From NCBI RefSeq assembly GCF_003939025.1, contig NZ_RQIH01000001.1, positions 248,001 through 312,000 on the forward strand: DNA of 64,000 nt, in the 5' to 3' direction. How positions within the stretch are numbered: position 1 is the first letter of the stretch; every line of letters starts with the position of its first letter. A program made the position numbers and the translations under genes. The notes under the pieces were generated by a model that ran no database searches, was not told where the DNA came from, and saw nothing but the letters and a program-made list of their open reading frames with translations. Source of the DNA: Rhizobium sophoriradicis (lineage in GTDB: Bacteria; Pseudomonadota; Alphaproteobacteria; Rhizobiales; Rhizobiaceae). This document shows, piece after piece, positions 27,925-36,683 of this stretch.

Positions 27925-28004
27925 CGCGCGCATCGTCCCGTTCTTGAGTGGGGCTTGACAACGGAATCAGCCCACGACTCTGATAAATGCACATCTTACT
28001 CATG

Positions 28005-28050
28005 CTATAAGCTGATTCCTATGCATTGCTTATCAGCCTATAAACTGATA
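28005..28050. repeat. Direct repeats upstream of the MobMyst pair
   Basis: CTATAAGCTGATT (28005-28017) and CTATAAACTGATA (28038-28050) are near-identical copies exactly 33 bases apart. Further ATCAGC/CTGAT half-copies lie at 28032-28036 and 28065-28070. They lie in AT-rich promoter DNA before an Xre-type antitoxin gene, as expected for autoregulatory sites bound on one face of the helix. Confidence 0.55.
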
Positions 28051-28110
28051 TTTACCTGCGTTAAATCAGCCTGTGATATGATTTTGTTGTCAGGGCAAGA
28101 GGTGTGAGTG

Positions 28111-28572
28111 ATGAAGGGCGAGGTGCGAAAACGAGCGCGAAAACGGCTTGATGAACGCCTTAGAGCGCTACAGCCTGCGGAAAACTTCAGAGCGCCCCCC
28201 AAAGGTTGGGTTCGCGCATTGCGCGACGCACTCGGCATGACCGGAGCCCAACTCGGCTCCCGGATGGGGATCCGGCCGCAGACAGTGGAAACGATCGAGA
28301 AGTCGGAGGCATCAGGAACGATCCAGCTTGGCACCTTGCGCCGCGCAGCCGAGGCGCTCGACTGCACCCTCGTTTACGCACTGGTCCCGAATACGTCACT
28401 CGAGATTTCGCTCAATGAACGGGCGAGAAAGATCGCGTTGCGCGAACTTCAGCGGGTCGCGCATACGATGCGCCTGGAGGCGCAGGGAACCAATGACGCC
28501 GATCTTGAGTCCCGTATCCAGGCCTACATCCGTGACCAGCTTTCCGAGCGCGATCTCTGGTCAGAGAAATGA
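28111..28572 (+). CDS. Mobile mystery protein A: Xre-type antitoxin/regulator
   Basis: A 153-residue protein matching the mobile mystery protein A type. It starts with a basic RKRARKRLDERLRALQP helix and has an Xre helix-turn-helix (LRDALGMTGAQLGSRMGIRPQTVETIEKSEASGTIQLGTLRRAAEALDC). It continues to a helical C-terminus. The family is found beside mobile mystery protein B (a Fic protein), mostly in accessory DNA. An in-frame GTG at 28108 is an equally possible start. The gene overlaps the Fic gene by ATGA. The likely role is DNA-binding antitoxin that represses its own promoter. Confidence 0.85.
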   Translation: MKGEVRKRARKRLDERLRALQPAENFRAPPKGWVRALRDALGMTGAQLGSRMGIRPQTVETIEKSEASGTIQLGTLRRAAEALDCTLVYALVPNTSLEISLNERARKIALRELQRVAHTMRLEAQGTNDADLESRIQAYIRDQLSERDLWSEK

Positions 28573-29165
28573 CCGACCTCTTCCAGGAACCCGAGGACGC
28601 AACACCGCTTGAACCGCAGGAACGCGAGGGCCTGCTTCAGAGCTGGATCACGCATCGAAACGACCTCAACGAGGCCGAACAGGAAAACATCGTCAAGGGC
28701 GCAGCCTGGGTCCGCGGACGACGTCACATGTCGGTCGACAGGATGCTGACGGAAGACTTCATGCGCACATTGCACCGACGCATGTTCGGCGAGGTTTGGC
28801 AATGGGCAGGTCGCTTCCGGGCGACGGAGCGTAACATTGGTATTCAGGCTTACCGCATCCCGGTCGAGCTCGCGGCTTTGCTTGCCGACGTGCGATACTG
28901 GATCGAGCATGAGACCTTCGCGACGGACGAGATCGCAATCCGTTTCCACCATCGTCTGGTCGCCATCCACCCGTTCCCAAACGGCAACGGGCGTCATGCG
29001 CGGCTGGCAGCCGATCTTCTCGTGGAAAGACTGGACGAAGAGCCCTTCAGTTGGGGGAGCGGGCGCCTCGGCGACATGGGCGAGCTGCGCAGGCGCTATG
29101 TCGCGGCGCTTCAGGCCGCCGACAATCACGACATCGGTCCCCTTCTCGAATTTGCCCGCAGCTGA
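28569..29165 (+). CDS. Mobile mystery protein B: Fic/DOC-family protein
   Basis: Fic-domain protein of 198 residues, which would transfer AMP or another nucleotide group to a target protein. The complete core motif AIHPFPNGNGRHARLAADLL includes the catalytic His and the GNGR anion-binding loop. The upstream flap (RNIGIQAYRIPVEL) and WQWAGRFR are typical of this group. No clear inhibitory [S/T]xxxE[G/N] motif was found here or in the partner, so control may be through binding or transcription. It is translationally coupled to protein A, the standard antitoxin-toxin order. Toxicity is inferred from family and context. Confidence 0.88.
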   Translation: MTDLFQEPEDATPLEPQEREGLLQSWITHRNDLNEAEQENIVKGAAWVRGRRHMSVDRMLTEDFMRTLHRRMFGEVWQWAGRFRATERNIGIQAYRIPVELAALLADVRYWIEHETFATDEIAIRFHHRLVAIHPFPNGNGRHARLAADLLVERLDEEPFSWGSGRLGDMGELRRRYVAALQAADNHDIGPLLEFARS

Positions 29166-29266
29166 ACGCAAAGCTCCTCGTCCCACTGAAAATCCGCCTT
29201 AATCTTCAAACGCCCAGCAGCAGAGTCCGCCTTACCAGGCGGCCTCCGCTTGCGGTACTTTTCTCC

Positions 29267-31354
29267 TCATCGCTGGCTGAGCCCGTCAGCCAACCGGATG
29301 AGCCCGAGGAAATCGGTTCTGTAGCCGAAGGCATCCGTTCCCCGTGATGCCGCAGCGAGATCGGCAATCGCCTGATAGGAATAAGCATCGAGGGCGCTGG
29401 TGCGGCTCAATTTCTGGCCGAAGGCGGCGACGGCCACCGAGAAGCGAACGTCCTGCGGCGCGGCGTCGATGGTGGCGACCGTGTTGCCGTCACCGACCGG
29501 CGTGGTGATCAGGGCGCTCTTGTCCTCGCCCGGCCGCTTGTAGCGCATCTTGAGGAAGGCAAGCTCGCCCTGATGCGCGCTGCTTGGCGTCTCGGCCGAT
29601 GCCTTATCGGCGGCGCCGTAACGCAGGTCGTCATTCATGACCGCGGGACTTCCCTTGGGCGTAATCTCATAGATCGCCGTGACGCTGTGGCCGGAGCCGA
29701 TATCGCCGGCATCGACGCGGTCATTGTTGAAATCCTCGCGTTTGAGGGCGCGTGTCTCGTAGCCGATCAGCCGGTATTCGGCGATCCGTTCCGGGTTGAA
29801 CTCGACCTGGAACTTGACGTCCTTGGCGATCGGAAACAGCGTCGATCCGGCCTCGTCGACCAGCGTCTTCTGCGCTTCCGCGAGCGTGTCGATATAGGCG
29901 GCGCTGCCATTGCCGTTCTGGACCAGCGTCTGCATCAGGGAATCGTTGAGATTGCCGCGACCGAAGCCGAGAACGGTGAGGAAGATGCCCTCCTTGCGCT
30001 TCTCCTCGATGATGCGTTTCAGATCCTCGTCGCTCGACGGGCCGACATTAAAATCGCCGTCCGTCGCGAGCATCACCCGATTGACGCCGTCCTTGACGAA
30101 AGCCTTTTGGGCAAGATCGTAGGCCGCCTCGATGCCCTCGGCACCGCCAGTCGAGCCTCCAGCCTCCAGCCTGTCGATCGCCGAGAGAATCTTCGACTTC
30201 TCGGACACCCGCGTCGGCTCGAGCACCGTGCCGGCATTGCCGGCATAGGTGACGATGGCGACGGTATCGTCGGCCTTCAGCCTGTTGACCAGCAGGCGGA
30301 AGGAACTTTTCAGCAGCGGCAGCTTGTCAGGCTCGTCCATCGAACCAGAAACATCGATCAGGAAGACCAGATTGGCATGCGGTGCAGTCGCCGGCGCGAT
30401 GTCGTAGCCCTTAATCGCCACATGCATCAGTTCCGTGTCGTGGTTCCACGGTGTCGGCATCACGGTCACGGTCGCCTTGAATGGCTGCTCGGCATTTTCA
30501 GGCCTCGGCCAGTCATAGGGGAAATAATTGATCATCTCCTCGACGCGAACGGATTGCGGATCGGGCATTGCCCCGCCGGTGAGCGACCGGCGGACGAAGG
30601 AATAGGAGGCGCTGTCGACATCGGCGGAGAAGGTCGAGACCGGATCGGTCGCGACACTCTTGATCGGATTTGCCGCAGCATTGGCAAAGCGCTCGCGACT
30701 GGAATCGGCTTGAACCTGCATACGGCTTTCCGTCGGCGGAGCAGGCGAGGGGGCGACGGCCATCGGCTCCGCCAGCTGCTGCTGGGGAGCAGCGGCAGTT
30801 GGTGCAACAGAGCGTTTGGCCCCTTCGGACATTGTACCACCCGGCCTATTTAAGAGGGCGGAGATGTCGTCGGAATTGAGATCAGATTTCCGCGCCGCGA
30901 CCGCCTGCTCCTTGTCCTGCAAGGCTTGAGCGCTGTCGGCCGCCGCGGATTGAGGCAGCCGGTTCTCTTCGGTCACCGCTTCGGAAAGCGCGGGCGCGGC
31001 CGGCCGGCCAGTCGGTATCGGCATTTCCTTTTTCGAAACAGTGCCGGCGATCCTTTCCTGGTCGATAATCGGTTGGTTGCGGGTCAGCTCGAGGGTGAGA
31101 TAGCCGGCGGCGGGAATGACGAGCAGCGTCGCAAGGGCTGAACCGGCGAGGAATTTCTTGTTCACGGCAGGGCTCCATATCAGGTTGATGATGGAGCTTG
31201 GACGCCAACCTTTCGCGTTTCCTTGGGCTGCCGCTGCATTATTTTCTGCGCTGTCGAAGGCCTGCATCGCCGCCGCAAGGGCGCGTGCACGCGCCTGCGG
31301 ATCGGCTGCCGGCGGTGTCAGGCGGGAGAGCTTTTCGAGTTCCTTGTCCATCAT
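29267..31354 (-). CDS. Membrane-anchored von Willebrand factor A protein (YfbK-like) coupled to an ECF sigma factor
   Basis: A 695-residue protein. Residues 1-66 form a charged cytoplasmic region (DKELEKLSRLTPPAADPQARARAL), 67-89 a transmembrane helix (KFLAGSALATLLVIPAAGYL). The rest is extracytoplasmic: a proline- and alanine-rich linker, a vWF N-terminal domain (FSADVDSASYSFVRRSLTGG) and a vWA domain with the metal-site motif DVSGSMDEPDK. A C-terminal DUF3520-type region ends the protein. E. coli YfbK is the best-known relative. The ATG overlaps the sigma gene stop (ATGA). Its sigma-proximal position and cytosolic segment suggest an anti-sigma role in addition to binding through the vWA domain; no classical zinc anti-sigma motif is present. 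Confidence 0.88.
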   Translation of the reverse strand: MMDKELEKLSRLTPPAADPQARARALAAAMQAFDSAENNAAAAQGNAKGWRPSSIINLIWSPAVNKKFLAGSALATLLVIPAAGYLTLELTRNQPIIDQERIAGTVSKKEMPIPTGRPAAPALSEAVTEENRLPQSAAADSAQALQDKEQAVAARKSDLNSDDISALLNRPGGTMSEGAKRSVAPTAAAPQQQLAEPMAVAPSPAPPTESRMQVQADSSRERFANAAANPIKSVATDPVSTFSADVDSASYSFVRRSLTGGAMPDPQSVRVEEMINYFPYDWPRPENAEQPFKATVTVMPTPWNHDTELMHVAIKGYDIAPATAPHANLVFLIDVSGSMDEPDKLPLLKSSFRLLVNRLKADDTVAIVTYAGNAGTVLEPTRVSEKSKILSAIDRLEAGGSTGGAEGIEAAYDLAQKAFVKDGVNRVMLATDGDFNVGPSSDEDLKRIIEEKRKEGIFLTVLGFGRGNLNDSLMQTLVQNGNGSAAYIDTLAEAQKTLVDEAGSTLFPIAKDVKFQVEFNPERIAEYRLIGYETRALKREDFNNDRVDAGDIGSGHSVTAIYEITPKGSPAVMNDDLRYGAADKASAETPSSAHQGELAFLKMRYKRPGEDKSALITTPVGDGNTVATIDAAPQDVRFSVAVAAFGQKLSRTSALDAYSYQAIADLAAASRGTDAFGYRTDFLGLIRLADGLSQR

Positions 31355-31875
31355 ACCTCTTCCTTGCCGAGCATGGCCTTCAGCCTCTTGCGCGCCTCGT
31401 GCACCTGCCAGGACACGGTCGTTTCCGAGCAGCCCATGACATCGGCGGCCGCCGAATGGCTGAGGCCTTCGCCATAGACGAGCAGCACGGCGTCGCATTG
31501 CCGTTCCGGCAAAGCGCGCACGGCCGCCCATAATGCGCTCGACAGCTCGTCGTCGTTTCCGCCCGGCGCATCCTGCTGCGGTTCGGCAGCGTAAGCGCGG
31601 AATGTCTGCTCTTCCCGCGCAAGTCTGCGTCTATGGTCGCGGGCGGCGTTGAGCGTCAGCGTGTAGAGCCATGTCCTGAAGCGGCTGGCGCCGCGAAAGC
31701 CGCGGATGGCCGCGCCGAGCTTGACGCAGACCTCCTGGGCGATATCGTCAGCGTCGGTGGAACTGCCCGACCATCGCCATGCCGTCGCGTGAACGAAATC
31801 ATAATGGCGCGAGACCAGTTGCCCGAAGGCCTCCCGGTCACCTCCCTGCGCTCGTTCTATGAGCTCCGCATCCAA
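31351..31875 (-). CDS. ECF-family RNA polymerase sigma factor
   Basis: Sigma factor of 174 residues with regions 2 and 4 only. Region 2 includes FGQLVSRHYDFVHATAWRWSGSSTDADDIAQEVCVKL and the aromatic RFRTWLYTLTLNAARDHRRR. Region 4 is LPERQCDAVLLVYGEGLSHSAAADVMGCSETTVSWQVHEARKRLKAML. It is translationally coupled to the vWA membrane protein, the usual order for a sigma factor and its regulator. About 240 bases upstream are non-coding; no -35/-10 consensus for autoregulation was recognised with confidence. Confidence 0.92.
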   Translation of the reverse strand: MDAELIERAQGGDREAFGQLVSRHYDFVHATAWRWSGSSTDADDIAQEVCVKLGAAIRGFRGASRFRTWLYTLTLNAARDHRRRLAREEQTFRAYAAEPQQDAPGGNDDELSSALWAAVRALPERQCDAVLLVYGEGLSHSAAADVMGCSETTVSWQVHEARKRLKAMLGKEEV

Positions 31876-32116
31876 TGCGCACCTACCCCCAAGCTATCAA
31901 GCAAGATGCTATTTCGGGATTGAGACGTTTCTCCGATAGCTTTCCTTGGGTCCACGCCAAAAAAATTTTGCGAATTTTGAATGGGCTCGAAATAATCGAG
32001 CGCCGCGACATAAACGGGTCGCTGCCGGACAGATCGGTTCCATCGCAAAGGCGCAAGATGACGGCAGAGTCGGCCAGAGACATGGATCTGCATGTTCCAA
32101 ATCGAAAGGACCCTCA

Positions 32117-33028
32117 ATGTCCGCTCCAACGCCTGTCCCCACCGAAAAGGGCATCCTGCAATTTCTCGCAATTTGCGATGCTTTTTATCCGCCGGATGCG
32201 ATCGAGGCGTCGATCGAACAGCAGCGGCATTGGTACGATGCTCTTTGCGCGCGCTTCGACCGACCGCTCCCCCCGGATATGATCTTTGCGGACGGTATGG
32301 TTCAGCGCATCCCGATCCGGCGCTACCGACCGCGCAAAATCGTCACGCGCACCATTCTGCTCTATCTTCATGGCGGCGGTTTTGTGGTCGGTTCGCTTGA
32401 GAGCCATCATGCCATTTGCGCCGAGATCGCCGATTTCGCCGGCGCGGAACTCGTCTCGGTCGATTATCGGCTCGCGCCCGAATATCGCTGGCCGGCGCAG
32501 ACGGATGACGGTTTTGCCGTGCTGAAACATCTGCTTTCCGCCGGGAGCAAGGTCGTGCTGATCGGCGACAGCGCCGGCGGCAATCTTGCGGCCGGCCTTG
32601 CCTTGCGCGCACGCAATGAGGAGCTATCAGGCGTCGTCGGCCAGGTGCTGATCTACCCGGCGCTCGGCGGCGATCTTGCCGCGGGTTCCTATGTCGAAAT
32701 GGCTGCGGCGCCCGGCCTGACCACGGCGGATGTCACCTATTATCGCACGATCCTGCAGGCGCCTGGCAACAACGAGATCGCCGAGCCGCTGCAGGCGCCG
32801 TCGCTTGCCGGGCTGCCGCCGGCCTTCATCACGGTCGCGCATTTCGATCCGCTGCGCGACGACGGCCGGCAATATGCCGCCCGGCTGGCTGCTGAGGGCA
32901 TCGTGGTCTCATTCCGGGAGGAGCCGCAGATGGTGCATGCCTGGCTGCGCGCCCGCCACATGAGCGATGGCGCCAAGGACGGCTTTCGCGCGATCTGCGA
33001 GGCCGTCCGGCATTTTGCGACCGCCTGA
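32117..33028 (+). CDS. Alpha/beta hydrolase, hormone-sensitive-lipase-type esterase
   Basis: Cytoplasmic esterase of 303 residues. It has the family IV oxyanion motif HGGGFVVGS, the nucleophile motif GDSAGGN, the acid in FDPLRDDG and the catalytic His in MVHAWLR. AAAGGA lies seven bases before the ATG at 32117; an open frame from 31946 crosses the probable sigma-factor promoter region and is not hydrolase-like. It ends only three bases from the stop of the converging CocE-type hydrolase gene. The natural substrate is unknown; short-chain acyl esters are usual for the family. Confidence 0.9.
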   Translation: MSAPTPVPTEKGILQFLAICDAFYPPDAIEASIEQQRHWYDALCARFDRPLPPDMIFADGMVQRIPIRRYRPRKIVTRTILLYLHGGGFVVGSLESHHAICAEIADFAGAELVSVDYRLAPEYRWPAQTDDGFAVLKHLLSAGSKVVLIGDSAGGNLAAGLALRARNEELSGVVGQVLIYPALGGDLAAGSYVEMAAAPGLTTADVTYYRTILQAPGNNEIAEPLQAPSLAGLPPAFITVAHFDPLRDDGRQYAARLAAEGIVVSFREEPQMVHAWLRARHMSDGAKDGFRAICEAVRHFATA

Positions 33029-33031
33029 CGA

Positions 33032-35035
33032 TCACATCAGGTCGCGGGCGATCTTCTTTTCCGCGAAGACCTTTTCGAAGATCTGCACGTCATCCTCGAA
33101 TGCCGTGACGATGGCGCTTATGATCCAATCGGTCGCCGTGCAGGCAATCCGCGCAGTTGCGACGGTGCGGACGAACCAGCCGGCGCGCCGCATGTCGCAG
33201 GTCCAGGTCGAAATCCCTGTCATCGACAGCGGATCATTGGGTGAGATCGACCAGACTTCCTCCCGCAACTGCCGGGTCGACAGGCCGGTCTCAGGATGTT
33301 CGTAGAGCCCCGTATCCTCATGAATGCGATATTTCGTGCGGTTGGACGAAAGGTCACGGACGACCTGTCGTTTGGTCGCGGCGGCGGCATGCTCGATATA
33401 TTTCGGTAAAGGATCGGGATTGGCCGGTTCGTCGATTTCAATGCTCCTGTGTTCGCCAAGCATCGGCAGCCCAAGACCAAGCGAGGCAATATCGATATCG
33501 AACCCTTCGTGTTCCGGCGGCGGCAGGATCATCGGCCAATAGGCGGTGGAAAGCGAAAGGCGGATGCGATGGCCCTTGCGGAAGCGATAACCGCAGGCAT
33601 CGAGCACAAGCCGGAGCGACACCGTCTCGCCCGCGGACAGTGGTTTCGGATCAGCGTTGCCGTCGCGATGGGTGAGGTTGACGACGCCGAAGGCGACCCG
33701 CGTCGCCGTGCCGTCAGGATGAACATCGACGAGCCGGGCGCAGAGATTTCCGCTCGTTGCCCGGGATCGCAGCGCAAGCGTCAGCACCGGCCGGCCGAGA
33801 TAGTCGTGATCCCGCGCCAGCGGCGTCGTATCGAAGACCAGCGAGCCGGCGTCGTCAGTGCGTTGATCGATCGCCATTTCGGCGTCGGGCTTGAGGGTGA
33901 AATATTCACCGGATGCCGTGCCGGTATCGAGGGGAGAACTCAGATAGACCGGATGCTCCGGCGCATGCGGGATCGGCATGTCCTCCGTCAGCCTGCCGAA
34001 TTGCTCGACATAGAAGCATTGCATCTTCGGCGGCGACCAGCTGTCCTTAGCCACCCAGAAACCAGGATCGCTGTCACGCCGCGGCGCCGGGCGGACGGCA
34101 TCGAGAATATAGGCGCGGGCCGGCGGCAGCCTGTCGATGCCGTTATCTTCGCCACGCAGCCATCTGTTCCACCAGGCGATCGCTTCGGCATGGAAATTGG
34201 CGCGCGGCTTCGGCCAGGCGAAATGCGGATATTTGTGCACCCAGGGGCCGATCAGCGCCTTCGCCTTCTCGCCCAGACCCTCGACCGCCATCAGCGGGGT
34301 ATTGCGATAGCCGTCGGCCCAGCCGGCAATCACGAGCGCCGGGATTTCGACGCTCGAAAAGTCCTCTGAGATCGAGCCGTGACGCCAGAAATCATCGCGC
34401 CGCTGATGGGTCAGCCACTCCTCCATGAAAAAGGGTTCGCCTGCCAGGCGCTCAAGCCACATCTCCTTCCAGCGCTCGCCGACAAGTGCCGGATCGGGAG
34501 GACGTGACTGGTAGCCAAGCATCGTCGCCGCCCATGAGAGCTGGGCGGAGAGATGGCAGCCGTTCTTATAGTGGATATCGTCATTGTAGCGGTCGACGGT
34601 CGAGGCGATCGAGATGACGGCTTTGAGCGCCGGTGGGCGCAGGGCTGCGACCTGCAGGCTGTTGAAGCCGCCCCAGGAGATACCCATCATGCCGACCGCG
34701 CCGTTCGACCACGGCTGCGCCGCAATCCAGGCGATCAGCTCGCAGGCATCGGCAAGCTCACGCTCGGTATATTCGCCGTCGATGACGCCGTCGGATTCCC
34801 CCGAACCGCGGATATCGACGCGCACCCCGGCAATGCCCGCAGCAGCAAACACCGGATAGGTCGACTCGTCGCGAGGACTGGTGCCGTCGCGTTTGCGATA
34901 GGGCAGGAATTCGAAGACGGCGGGAACGAGATCCTGCTCGGCGCCGTCAGGCATCCAGATGCGTGCGGCGAGCCGCGTTCCGTCCTTCAGCGTGATCCAT
35001 TCATTCTCGATGGTGGTGAAGCCGCGCGAGCCCAT
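33032..35035 (-). CDS. CocE/NonD-family (S15) hydrolase at the end of the carnitine operon
   Basis: A 667-residue hydrolase of the X-Pro dipeptidyl-peptidase/cocaine-esterase class. The N-terminal alpha/beta domain has LAARIWMPDG, VRVDIRGSGESDG and the nucleophile motif GISWGGFNS. The His is probably in GPWVHKYPHF and the C-terminal half is a jelly-roll (PLARDHDYLGRPVLTLALRS). No signal peptide is seen. The ATG at 35035 has GGA at six bases; an in-frame ATG at 35041 abuts the same site. It is the tenth and last gene of the operon, 16 bases after the transporter ATPase. It may open an ester or amide of the imported compound; this is inferred. Confidence 0.88.
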   Translation of the reverse strand: MGSRGFTTIENEWITLKDGTRLAARIWMPDGAEQDLVPAVFEFLPYRKRDGTSPRDESTYPVFAAAGIAGVRVDIRGSGESDGVIDGEYTERELADACELIAWIAAQPWSNGAVGMMGISWGGFNSLQVAALRPPALKAVISIASTVDRYNDDIHYKNGCHLSAQLSWAATMLGYQSRPPDPALVGERWKEMWLERLAGEPFFMEEWLTHQRRDDFWRHGSISEDFSSVEIPALVIAGWADGYRNTPLMAVEGLGEKAKALIGPWVHKYPHFAWPKPRANFHAEAIAWWNRWLRGEDNGIDRLPPARAYILDAVRPAPRRDSDPGFWVAKDSWSPPKMQCFYVEQFGRLTEDMPIPHAPEHPVYLSSPLDTGTASGEYFTLKPDAEMAIDQRTDDAGSLVFDTTPLARDHDYLGRPVLTLALRSRATSGNLCARLVDVHPDGTATRVAFGVVNLTHRDGNADPKPLSAGETVSLRLVLDACGYRFRKGHRIRLSLSTAYWPMILPPPEHEGFDIDIASLGLGLPMLGEHRSIEIDEPANPDPLPKYIEHAAAATKRQVVRDLSSNRTKYRIHEDTGLYEHPETGLSTRQLREEVWSISPNDPLSMTGISTWTCDMRRAGWFVRTVATARIACTATDWIISAIVTAFEDDVQIFEKVFAEKKIARDLM

Positions 35036-35051
35036 ACCCATTCCTTTCCGT

Positions 35052-36683
35052 TCAGTGGCCGGCGCTTTCCATGCGCCGCGTCGCAAGCACGCGCTCCAGC
35101 CAGCCGATCTCCATCTCGGGTACGGATTTCAGCAACAGGTCGGTGTAGTCGTCGAAGGGCGGCGACAGCGCCGTCGATTTCGGCCCGAACCGCACCAGCC
35201 TGCCGCGATGCATCACCGCCACGCTGTCGGCGATCGCCCGGACGATCGCAATGTCATGGGTGATGAAGACATAGGATAGTTGTTCTTCCTGCTGCAGGCG
35301 CAGCAGCAGCTTGAGGATGCCCTCCGCCACCAGCGGATCGAGCGCCGAAGTCGGCTCGTCGCAAAGGATGAGTTCCGGCTTGGCGGCGAGTGCCCTCGCA
35401 ATCGCCACACGCTGCTTCTGGCCGCCGGACAGTTCGGCCGGGTAACGATCGATGAAGCCGTTGCCCATTTCGATCTGGTCGAGCAGTTCCTTCACCCGTG
35501 CGGTTTTCGCGCCACCCCTCAGGCCGTAATAGAAGGTCAGCGGCCGGCCGATGATGTCGCGCACCGTCTGCCGCGGGTTCATCGCCGTATCGGCCATCTG
35601 ATAGATCAGCTGGATGCGTCTGAGGTCGTCGTTCGGCCGGCTCTTGAGACCGGGCATCAGCGGCTTGCCGACAAAGACGACGCGCCCGCTGCTCGGCGGC
35701 AAGAGACCGGTAATGACGCGTGCCAAGGTCGACTTACCGGAACCGGATTCGCCGACGACGGCAAGCGTCTGCCCCTTCGGCACATGCAGCGAGACATCGT
35801 GCAGCACCTTGAAGCCGTTCGAATATTCGGCGCTGACATTCTCCACTTTGAGAAGCGCGGCGGACTGATCGGCGGCTTCCTCGCGATAGGCCTGCCTGAC
35901 ATTGACCAGCGCCCGGGTATAGTCCTGTCGCGGCGCTTCGATGATCTGCTGAACGCTGCCATACTCCACCTGCTTGCCATGGCGCAGCACCATTATGTCG
36001 TCGGAAATCTGGGCAACGACGGCAAGATCGTGGGTAATGTAGAGGGCGGCCGTATGGGTCTCCTCGATCGCATGCTTGATCGCTGCCAGCACGTCGATTT
36101 GCGTGGTCACGTCAAGCGCCGTGGTCGGCTCGTCGAAGACGATGAGTTCAGGATTCGAGCAGAGCGCCATTGCCGTCATCGCGCGCTGCAACTGACCGCC
36201 GGAGACCTGGTGGGCGAAGCGCTCGCCGAAAGTCTCAGGATTGGGCAGGCCGAGGACACGGAAGAGATAAAGCGCACGTTTGCGCGCCTCCTCCCTGCTC
36301 ATCAATCCATGCTTGACGGATGCTTCGATCACCTGATCGCCAAGCCTATGCGCCGGATTGAAGGCGGCGGCAGCCGATTGCGCGACGTAGCAGACCCGTG
36401 CGCCGCGGATTTTCCGGATGCCGTTTTTGCCGAGCGCCAGAATATCGGTGCCGGTGAGCCGCACCTCGCCGCCGGTGATTTCGGCGCCGCCGCGGCCGTA
36501 GGCAAGCGCCGAGAGGCCGATCGTCGACTTGCCCGCGCCCGACTCTCCGATCAGGCCGAGAACCTTGCCCTTCTGCAGGTCGAAAGAAACGCCGTCGACG
36601 ATCGTTACCCGCTTGGGCGCTTCACCGGGCGGGTAGCTCGTCGCTTCGATTTTGAGATTGCGAACGGAAAGAAGCTCAGGCAT
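35052..36683 (-). CDS. Peptide/nickel-type ABC transporter ATP-binding protein (DppD-DppF fusion)
   Basis: Cytoplasmic ATPase of 543 residues with two complete ABC domains, equivalent to DppD and DppF joined. Domain 1 has GESGAGKST, VSGGQLQRAMTAMAL and LIVFDEPTTALD. Domain 2 has GESGSGKST, LSGGQKQRVAIARAL and [12 protein letters not shown]. Both sites look competent. The first codons overlap the preceding permease gene by 8 bases. Transporters of this family move peptides, nickel, opines and also quaternary amines or other small cations. The operon context suggests a carnitine-like compound. Confidence 0.93.
   Translation of the reverse strand: MPELLSVRNLKIEATSYPPGEAPKRVTIVDGVSFDLQKGKVLGLIGESGAGKSTIGLSALAYGRGGAEITGGEVRLTGTDILALGKNGIRKIRGARVCYVAQSAAAAFNPAHRLGDQVIEASVKHGLMSREEARKRALYLFRVLGLPNPETFGERFAHQVSGGQLQRAMTAMALCSNPELIVFDEPTTALDVTTQIDVLAAIKHAIEETHTAALYITHDLAVVAQISDDIMVLRHGKQVEYGSVQQIIEAPRQDYTRALVNVRQAYREEAADQSAALLKVENVSAEYSNGFKVLHDVSLHVPKGQTLAVVGESGSGKSTLARVITGLLPPSSGRVVFVGKPLMPGLKSRPNDDLRRIQLIYQMADTAMNPRQTVRDIIGRPLTFYYGLRGGAKTARVKELLDQIEMGNGFIDRYPAELSGGQKQRVAIARALAAKPELILCDEPTSALDPLVAEGILKLLLRLQQEEQLSYVFITHDIAIVRAIADSVAVMHRGRLVRFGPKSTALSPPFDDYTDLLLKSVPEMEIGWLERVLATRRMESAGH

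Noticed and set aside
28569..29165. Inhibitory [S/T]xxxE[G/N] motif in the Fic protein or its partner
   Set aside because: Candidate segments near the Fic N-terminus and in protein A lack either the S/T four residues before Glu or the G/N after it.
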